From Flavobacteriaceae bacterium UBA5079 (GTDB taxonomy: Bacteria; Bacteroidota; Bacteroidia; Flavobacteriales; Flavobacteriaceae): 5,143 nucleotides of DNA. The stretch is taken from the NCBI GenBank assembly GCA_002414705.1, contig DIAL01000087.1, forward strand, positions 30,729 to 35,871. Direction: 5' to 3'. The translations under genes and the position numbers were made by a program. Of this stretch, positions 1-5,143 are shown piece after piece; positions within the stretch are counted from its first letter, which is position 1, and the number at the start of each line of letters is the position of its first letter. The notes under the pieces are model-generated. The model did not search any database. It was not told where the DNA came from and worked only from the letters and a program-made list of their open reading frames with translations.

Positions 1-3000
1 CAGAACATATCAAACATCATATCCACATATTTCTGTTTAAAATCGGCATTATCAGCAAAGGTTTTATAGATTTCAGTGTCTACTACTAAATCTCCTTTTG
101 AAGAGAAGATTAGCTCTTTCATAACATCTGTAACTATTTTATTCATATAGTCTTTAGCGTTAGATTTATCAGAATTGTTGAATACAGCCATTTGTGCTTC
201 ATTCTCTCTAATTCTTCTTGGAATTTCAATACTTAACCTTTGATTTACTTTGTCATTATCTGTCCATTCAATATCGCCAAATCGTTTATTGAATTCATTT
301 ATGATGCTTTCCAAGGTGTCAAACATTTTTTCTGTTCCAAAACCACCTTCACTCACAGGAATAGGCTCAATAGAAGCTGGCTCTGCAACTAAATCTATTT
401 TTCCTTGTTGGTGTCTAGAAACTCTGTAACTATCCATATTAATAGCCTCAATGATGTCTTCATCATCTGGTTCCTCATCAATTTTTAGCAAGGGTGTTAA
501 ATACTTTAAATACAGCCATAACATTTCCCATTCTGGGTTTTGAACATCAACAATTTTAGCCAAATAACTGTAGGTTCTAACAAAGGACTTTGCTTGAGAT
601 TTAAAGCTTATTTTTTCATCTTTGGTTAATTCACTATCAAAATAATATGCACCTCTTTTAATAAGTGGTTCTGTTTTGTTTCTATCAACATTATTATAGT
701 AAAGCGCAAAATGTTCTTCTACAATTTCTGGGGAATAGACTTGATATTCAGCTAAATTGTCTTGTAGGTCATTCAGCTTATTTATGTCTGTTTCTTCACT
801 TAAAATGGTAGTTGTGTAATAGTCTTGAAAAGCTACTTTTATATCTTCAAGCTTATTGAAAAAGTCTAAAACAAAGGTGTCTTTTTTATAAGGCTTATGT
901 GCTCTATTCAATCTTGATAAAGTTTGCACTGCTGCAACACTTGATAATTGTTTATCTACATACATGGTATGCAATAATGGCTGGTCAAAACCTGTTTGGT
1001 ATTTGTTAGCAACAATTAAAAAACGGTATTTGTCTTTTCTAAACTTACAAGGAATGTCATTGTCTCCATCAGCAAAATTATTCATACTTGCTTCTGTCAT
1101 TTCTACACCTGTGCTGTAATGCTTATTTTTTCCTGAAAAAGCTACAATAGTTTTATAAGGGGATTTTATTTCTTTTAGGTAGTCATCTACTGCGTCTTTG
1201 TATTTCATAGCAGAAGCAATACTTTTACAAACTATCATGGCTTTTGCCTTTCCATTAATTAAATGATGTACATCTTGATGGAAATGATTAACCATTATTA
1301 TGGCTTTTTCTTTAATAGCAAATTTGTGTCCTTCTACATAAGACCTTAATTTTTTATTAGCATCTTTTATTTCAAACTCCTTATGTTCTTTGGCTTGCGA
1401 TATAAGCTTATAGAAAGAATTGTAAGTGGTATAGTTTGCCAACACATCTAGAATAAACTCTTCCTCAATAGCCTGTTTCATAGAGTAGGTATGGAAAGGC
1501 TTAAACTTTGTTTTTTCTAAACCATCATCACCAAAATCTTTATAAGGCACACCAAAAGTTTCTAAAGTTTTGTTTTTTGGTGTAGCTGTAAACGCAAAGT
1601 AGCTTGCATTTTTCAGCATTTTTCTACTTTCAATAATGTGGTTTACAATATCATCAGTATCTATGGTGCCATCTTCGTTTTTGGGTAAATCGTCAAAACC
1701 TTTTCCTGCTAAAGCTGCATTCATTTTAGCAGCAGTATCACCACTTTGGCTACTGTGTGCTTCATCTATTATAATCCCAAAATTGGATTCCTGTAAATCA
1801 TCCATTTCTTTAAGTAAAAACGGAAATGTTTGTACTGTACAAATAATAATTTTTTTCTTGTTGGCTAATGCTTCTTTTAATTGTGAGGTTTTAGAACCAC
1901 CTTTTCCTGTAATAGCTTCTACAGTTGATTTTACTTGTGCAAACCGTTTAATGTTCTCTCTAATTTGCCTGTCTAATACAGTTCTATCTGTAACTACAAT
2001 TACAGAATCAAAGAGATGATTTGTATTGGTTTTATCATACAAACCAACTAATTGATGCGCTAACCATGTTATAGAGTTGGACTTTCCTGAACCAGCAGAA
2101 TGCTGAATTAAATACCGTTTTCCAATGCCTTGATGTTTTACATCATACAATAAATCTCTAACGACTTTTAGTTGATGGTATCTTGGAAAAATAAGTTTAG
2201 GACTGCTCTTTTTCTTTATTCCTAATTTTCTATTACAAGGGTCATCATCATCTTTTACTATTTGTGCAAACTGTCCTATTATGTTTGTAAAACTTCTTTT
2301 CTCTAAAATTTCCTTCCACAAATAGGATGTTTTAATACCTTCATTAACTTCAGGATTTCCAGCACCAAAAGGAGCAACATAATCACCATCATTTAGTCCT
2401 TTATTAAATGGGAGGAAAAATGTTTTATCGTAGGCTAATGCTGTAGCCATATATACCAAATCTGTATCTGCTGCAAAATGCACCATACATCTACCAAAGT
2501 TGAAAATAAGGTCTTTTGGGTCTCTGGTATTTCTGTATTGTTTTATGGCGTTTTTTACAGCTTGGTGTGTAAAGGCATTTTTAAGTTCCATAGTAACTAC
2601 AGGAAGCCCATTTAAAAAGACCACTAAATCTATTTCGTTTCTATTAGCCTCTGTGTACATTAACTCTTGGGTTACTGTAAACAGGTTTTTTTCAAATAAA
2701 TCTTGTGCCTTTTTATTATATACAGATGGTGGTTGTGGATAAAATAAATCTATGGTTTTATCATAGTGTTTTACACCTTTTCTTAAGGTATCTACAATGC
2801 CATCTTGCCTTATTTTTTTATCTAACCGTAATAAAAACTTCCTTTCATCTTTATCTTGGATGAAATCGAATTTTTTAGGTTGTGTGGTTTTTATAAAATG
2901 CCATAGCTCTTGAAGGTTAAAACAAAATTCTTTATTAAAGTCTTTTGAAAACGTTTCTTTATATCCTTGCTCACATAGTTCTTTAACTATGAGTTCCTGA

Positions 3001-3032
3001 AATCCTCTTTCGCTATAGTCTGTTGTTTGCAT
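1..3032 (-). CDS. hsdR: Type I restriction enzyme R subunit HsdR (3' end cut by window edge)
   Basis: Motor and endonuclease subunit of a Type I restriction-modification complex: it translocates unmodified DNA using ATP and cuts at a distance from the recognition site. The frame is open from ATG at 3032 to the left edge (1010 codons plus the bases TG). The N-terminus (MQTTDYSERGFQ) is typical of the family. Visible in order: PD-(D/E)xK nuclease with D135, E149 and K151, the same D-x13-E-x-K spacing as EcoR124I (D151/E165/K167); a helicase Q-type motif with Q287; Walker A GSGKS 314-318 (K317, comparable to K313 in EcoR124I); motif Ia TDR 348-350 and LDRQ 353-356; DEAH 423-426; TAT 482-484; motif IV near 599-604; motif V with GFD 681-683; motif VI QTLSRLNR 703-710. 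The rest is a mostly polar C-terminal region. EcoR124I HsdR is about 1038 residues, so probably only a few tens of residues at most are missing. The start lies one base after the hsdS stop, with no Shine-Dalgarno sequence, which suggests translational coupling. No frameshift or internal stop was found, so the subunit looks functional. Confidence 0.97.
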   Translation of the reverse strand, partial: MQTTDYSERGFQELIVKELCEQGYKETFSKDFNKEFCFNLQELWHFIKTTQPKKFDFIQDKDERKFLLRLDKKIRQDGIVDTLRKGVKHYDKTIDLFYPQPPSVYNKKAQDLFEKNLFTVTQELMYTEANRNEIDLVVFLNGLPVVTMELKNAFTHQAVKNAIKQYRNTRDPKDLIFNFGRCMVHFAADTDLVYMATALAYDKTFFLPFNKGLNDGDYVAPFGAGNPEVNEGIKTSYLWKEILEKRSFTNIIGQFAQIVKDDDDPCNRKLGIKKKSSPKLIFPRYHQLKVVRDLLYDVKHQGIGKRYLIQHSAGSGKSNSITWLAHQLVGLYDKTNTNHLFDSVIVVTDRTVLDRQIRENIKRFAQVKSTVEAITGKGGSKTSQLKEALANKKKIIICTVQTFPFLLKEMDDLQESNFGIIIDEAHSSQSGDTAAKMNAALAGKGFDDLPKNEDGTIDTDDIVNHIIESRKMLKNASYFAFTATPKNKTLETFGVPYKDFGDDGLEKTKFKPFHTYSMKQAIEEEFILDVLANYTTYNSFYKLISQAKEHKEFEIKDANKKLRSYVEGHKFAIKEKAIIMVNHFHQDVHHLINGKAKAMIVCKSIASAMKYKDAVDDYLKEIKSPYKTIVAFSGKNKHYSTGVEMTEASMNNFADGDNDIPCKFRKDKYRFLIVANKYQTGFDQPLLHTMYVDKQLSSVAAVQTLSRLNRAHKPYKKDTFVLDFFNKLEDIKVAFQDYYTTTILSEETDINKLNDLQDNLAEYQVYSPEIVEEHFALYYNNVDRNKTEPLIKRGAYYFDSELTKDEKISFKSQAKSFVRTYSYLAKIVDVQNPEWEMLWLYLKYLTPLLKIDEEPDDEDIIEAINMDSYRVSRHQQGKIDLVAEPASIEPIPVSEGGFGTEKMFDTLESIINEFNKRFGDIEWTDNDKVNQRLSIEIPRRIRENEAQMAVFNNSDKSNAKDYMNKIVTDVMKELIFSSKGDLVVDTEIYKTFADNADFKQKYVDMMFDMF

Positions 3033-3036
3033 ATTA
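3030..3036 (-). other. hsdS stop / hsdR start junction (TAATATG)
   Basis: The hsdS stop TAA (3036-3034) is separated from the hsdR ATG (3032-3030) by one T. The genes are in different frames. No purine-rich Shine-Dalgarno sequence lies upstream, and there is no space for a promoter, so hsdR is probably translated by coupling to hsdS. Confidence 0.85.
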
Positions 3037-4347
3037 TAATGGCTTGTAGGTTGTAATAGGTTCTGCTGCTATGTTAATATAATCATTAAAAGTATTAGGG
3101 ACTTGGATTTTACCAGTTACAACCTGTTCAATTTGACTTTTTAGTAAATCTTCTGCAAGTTTTATTTCTTCCGATGTTTTTTCTATTGTCCTATCAATGT
3201 TATTAAGTTTATTTTTAATTTTAAGAACAATTTCTTTTTGGAGCTCTAAATCCTTTGGATAAGAAATTTCTACTCTACCTATTAAATCCCAACTTGCTCT
3301 TGGCATTTTGGTTCCATAAGATGAACTATTAACAAAATCAATAAATCTTTGGGAAAGTAGAATGTAATTAAGAAATTCAGGATTAATTTCTTTTCTTGGT
3401 CTAAATACTAATATTTCTCCAACACATAAACCATCTACTTGAGCTACTACAGATTTTGTTAGATAAGGTCTTAATTTGCTGAATAGCACATCATTTTCTT
3501 TGAACCTTTTAACATTGCTTTCAAAGTACACATCTTCATTTTGATAAGTGTGTTCACCAAAATAACTAACTATGTTTTCAAGAGGTAGATAATACTCTCC
3601 TTTTTTATATTGACTGGTGTTCTCTGAAACATGTTTAACAACATATTTTAAAGGTTTTTTATTCCAATTCTCTGGATGGTATAGCGTATATCCTATATCT
3701 GTTTTAACCGTTTTGTAATTAGAATTTAAACCTTTGTGGATGGTTTCATTAATGATGTTTATTTTTTGATTTTTAAGGGAGATAATTAGCTCTTTCTTCT
3801 TTTTAATAAACTTCTTAATCTGCTTTTCTCTTTCTTCTAAATAAGCAACAATTCGATTTTGTGTTTCAAGTGGTGGTACAAAAGAATACATTCTTTTAAA
3901 GTCTTGCCATCTTAATGGTTTTTGTCCATCTGCAATACCATAAGAGTATCTTTCAGCATAGTTTTGATAAAAAGGAAGTCTGTATTGGTAATGGAAAAAT
4001 TTAGGATTAATTTCGATTTTGGATTTTAGTACAGTACAAGCATTACTAACTAAACCTTTGTAGTTGCTATAACCAGAAGCTCCTTGCCTAAACCTCATAC
4101 TGTAAACAACATCGCCAATTTCAACAAGCTTGTAGTTGGATTTATCAGGGTTTGATGAGTCTTTTTTGTTGAGGTCGGATTGCTTTATTACACCTTTACC
4201 AATGGTAACTGATAAAAGTTCTTCATTAATATGTCCCTTTTCATTCCTTTCTTCAAAAATGGCAATATTAGGTAGTAACTGCCAATCTTCGGGAATTTGT
4301 TTTACATACTCAAAAGTAACAGGTTTGTATTTAGAATAAGTACTCAA
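3034..4347 (-). CDS. hsdS: Type I restriction-modification specificity subunit HsdS, TTG start
   Basis: Sequence-recognition subunit that binds a bipartite DNA site and directs HsdM methylation and HsdR cleavage. The 437-residue product has the classic two-half layout. TRD1 spans about 17-157 and starts near PEDW (19-22). The first conserved helical region runs from PPLETQNRIVAYLEE (158-172) through a Lys-rich helix to HKGLN (204-208). TRD2 spans about 222-362, starts near PENW (225-228) and ends with the common GTKMPRASW motif (345-353). The second helical region runs from PKDLELQKEIV (364-374) to VVTGKI (409-414). Equivalent landmarks are offset by about 206 residues, as expected for the family's pseudo-dyad. 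The start is TTG at 4347, directly after and in frame with the TAA of the upstream peptidase gene. There is no other ATG, GTG or TTG in frame before M84, and M84 would remove half of TRD1, so TTG is the only sensible start. The N-terminal pattern (YSKYKP then IPEDW) matches usual HsdS N-termini. The DNA target cannot be read from the sequence. Confidence 0.96.
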   Translation of the reverse strand: MSTYSKYKPVTFEYVKQIPEDWQLLPNIAIFEERNEKGHINEELLSVTIGKGVIKQSDLNKKDSSNPDKSNYKLVEIGDVVYSMRFRQGASGYSNYKGLVSNACTVLKSKIEINPKFFHYQYRLPFYQNYAERYSYGIADGQKPLRWQDFKRMYSFVPPLETQNRIVAYLEEREKQIKKFIKKKKELIISLKNQKINIINETIHKGLNSNYKTVKTDIGYTLYHPENWNKKPLKYVVKHVSENTSQYKKGEYYLPLENIVSYFGEHTYQNEDVYFESNVKRFKENDVLFSKLRPYLTKSVVAQVDGLCVGEILVFRPRKEINPEFLNYILLSQRFIDFVNSSSYGTKMPRASWDLIGRVEISYPKDLELQKEIVLKIKNKLNNIDRTIEKTSEEIKLAEDLLKSQIEQVVTGKIQVPNTFNDYINIAAEPITTYKPL

Positions 4348-4350
4348 TTA
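4345..4350 (-). other. Stop-start junction TAA-TTG between the peptidase gene and hsdS, in one frame
   Basis: On the minus strand the peptidase stop TAA (4350-4348) is followed with no gap by the hsdS start TTG (4347-4345), and both genes use the same reading frame. One sense codon in place of TAA would fuse the two proteins. The preceding bases (for example AACTTCTGCGAT) are not a convincing Shine-Dalgarno sequence, so hsdS translation probably depends on ribosomes finishing the upstream gene. Termination-reinitiation is the inference; the base arrangement is directly visible. Confidence 0.85.
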
Positions 4351-5143
4351 ATCGCAGAAGTTAATAGGTTTAAAAAATTCATTTCCTTGTCCGTAAGCAA
4401 TAACTTCTTTGTATTGCAATCTGCCAATAATAGAAGCTGGATGTGTACCAAATTTATTGGCATATTTTACAATATCAGCAGTAGATAACTGTCTGTTACT
4501 GCAAATTTCAGCTTCTTCTTTTTCAGATAGAATGATGTTTGACGCAAAAGCATCAGCTTGGGCTTCATAATCTTCATTTTCTCCTGCATAAGCAACATTT
4601 TCAATAGAAATATACTTTTTACCATGCAGTAAAATGTGCCCTACTTCATGAAAGAATGTGAACCAAAAAATATCGTTTCTTCTATACCTACCACTTAATT
4701 GTATAAGCGGTATATTGTTAATCCATCTAGTAGAGCCATGAATAGCTGTTTTAGGTAAACAAGGTGTGTGTACTACTTTTACACCTGCTGTTAGGCATAA
4801 GGCTTGTAGTTGCTCAAAGAAATCATCAGGCTGTTGCGCCATTATTTTTTTAATCTCTGGCAATAGTTTCTTAAATGCAGACTTATCAAATTCTGGTGCT
4901 TCTAATAGCTCTGATTGTAGTTCTCCTTGTCTTAACCAAGATGCAATAGCAGTAGCGTTTTCGTGGTCTTTTAATGAAATTCTAAAAGCCACTTGAAGCT
5001 TTTGGTTAATATAATAATCTTCCCAAGCTTTTGTACTAGCTACCTCAAAGTAGTTAAATAAATAAACCACCTTTTCTCTAATTTTTAAGGTTTTAGGAAG
5101 CCAGCCCAAACTTGCCATTTTAGCATAAGGAAATTTTTTAGCC
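4348..5143 (-). CDS. ImmA/IrrE-family zinc metallopeptidase, probably C-terminal part of an HTH-ImmA protein (5' end cut by window edge)
   Basis: Putative cytoplasmic zinc metallopeptidase of the ImmA/IrrE (COG2856-like) family, whose known members cleave repressors or regulatory partners. Counting from the ATG at 5118 (256 residues), the active-site motif HEVGH is at 157-161 within FFHEVGHILLHG, and the expected third zinc ligand is E185 in EAQADAFA (185-192). Both are intact. A polar, helical region (about 10-110) precedes the catalytic domain and contains WLRQGELQ (61-68). The ATG at 5118 may not be the true start: the frame continues open upstream to the edge and encodes AKKFPYAK just before it, with no Shine-Dalgarno sequence. 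From memory of the family, this kind of segment sits in the middle of longer proteins that carry an N-terminal XRE/HigA-like helix-turn-helix; that part would lie outside the window, so the DNA-binding role is inference. The gene ends with TAA (4348-4350) immediately before the hsdS TTG. Its place at the head of hsdS-hsdR suggests regulation of the restriction system, but the substrate is unknown. Confidence 0.9.
   Translation of the reverse strand, partial: AKKFPYAKMASLGWLPKTLKIREKVVYLFNYFEVASTKAWEDYYINQKLQVAFRISLKDHENATAIASWLRQGELQSELLEAPEFDKSAFKKLLPEIKKIMAQQPDDFFEQLQALCLTAGVKVVHTPCLPKTAIHGSTRWINNIPLIQLSGRYRRNDIFWFTFFHEVGHILLHGKKYISIENVAYAGENEDYEAQADAFASNIILSEKEEAEICSNRQLSTADIVKYANKFGTHPASIIGRLQYKEVIAYGQGNEFFKPINFCD

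Noticed and set aside
1850..1856. Runs of seven T on the plus strand (1850-1856, 2686-2692, 4845-4851) as possible phase-variable slippage tracts
   Set aside because: Seven-base A/T runs are expected in such AT-rich coding sequence (Lys-Lys-Ile type codons), all genes are in frame, and the runs are short compared with known phase-variable tracts.
1636..2019. Plus-strand open frame of 127 codons
   Set aside because: It lies antisense to the helicase core of hsdR (across the DEAH motif and the region between motifs Ia and III). Its composition, rich in Ser, Leu and Phe, is what the complement of an AT-rich gene yields; no family is recognisable.
2500..2742. Plus-strand open frame of 80 codons with hydrophobic stretches
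   Set aside because: Antisense to the HsdR nuclease domain, including D135/E149/K151. The apparent membrane segment is a by-product of complementing Lys/Asn-rich codons.
3032..3040. TATAAT-like hexamer just before the hsdR start
   Set aside because: It is formed by the last hsdS codons and the stop. It directly abuts the hsdR ATG, leaving no leader, and Bacteroidota promoters use a different -7 element (TAnnTTTG), so it is not a credible promoter.
4136..4488. Two overlapping plus-strand open frames (4136-4339 and 4297-4488)
   Set aside because: Both are antisense to the start of hsdS and the end of the peptidase gene, which have clear family motifs; the frames overlap each other and resemble no known protein.
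4766..4996. Plus-strand open frame of 76 codons with several cysteines
   Set aside because: Antisense to the helical region of the peptidase; the Cys and Ser content arises from the complement of Ala/Gln/Leu codons, with no zinc-finger spacing.
1..5143. CRISPR array, tRNA, insertion sequence or long inverted repeats
   Set aside because: The whole window is accounted for by three nearly contiguous minus-strand genes with no intergenic gap longer than one base. No regularly spaced repeats, clover-leaf sequence or transposase were recognised by eye.

Overview
The window is a single block of minus-strand coding sequence from an AT-rich bacterium, most likely a member of the Bacteroidota (Flavobacteriia-like). 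This is inferred from AT-rich codon choice (AAA, TTA, GAA, ATA dominate), the lack of Shine-Dalgarno sequences before the gene starts, and the style of the proteins. The organism cannot be named from the sequence alone.

Layout, in the direction of transcription (right to left): (1) 5143-4348, the C-terminal part of an ImmA/IrrE-type zinc metallopeptidase with an intact HExxH site. Its reading frame stays open past the first ATG to the window edge, so it is probably the end of a longer protein, plausibly an HTH (XRE/HigA-like)-ImmA fusion. (2) 4347-3034, HsdS, the DNA-specificity subunit of a Type I restriction-modification system, with two target recognition domains and two conserved helical regions. 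(3) 3032-1, HsdR, the motor and nuclease subunit. All 1010 codons in the window are open and every catalytic motif I looked for is intact; only the extreme C-terminus is cut by the left edge.

The three genes form one tight operon: zero bases between the peptidase stop and the hsdS start, and one base between the hsdS stop and the hsdR start. There is no room for a promoter, operator or terminator, so transcription must start beyond the right edge. The methyltransferase gene hsdM is not in the window; by analogy with other Type I loci it is expected upstream (to the right) but cannot be confirmed. HsdS would guide both the HsdM methyltransferase and the HsdR translocase/nuclease to a bipartite DNA site.

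The most interesting points are the peptidase/regulator-like gene placed directly in the restriction operon, and the unusual junction where hsdS follows a single in-frame TAA and can start only at a TTG codon. No RNA genes, mobile elements, CRISPR arrays or substantial repeats were recognised.
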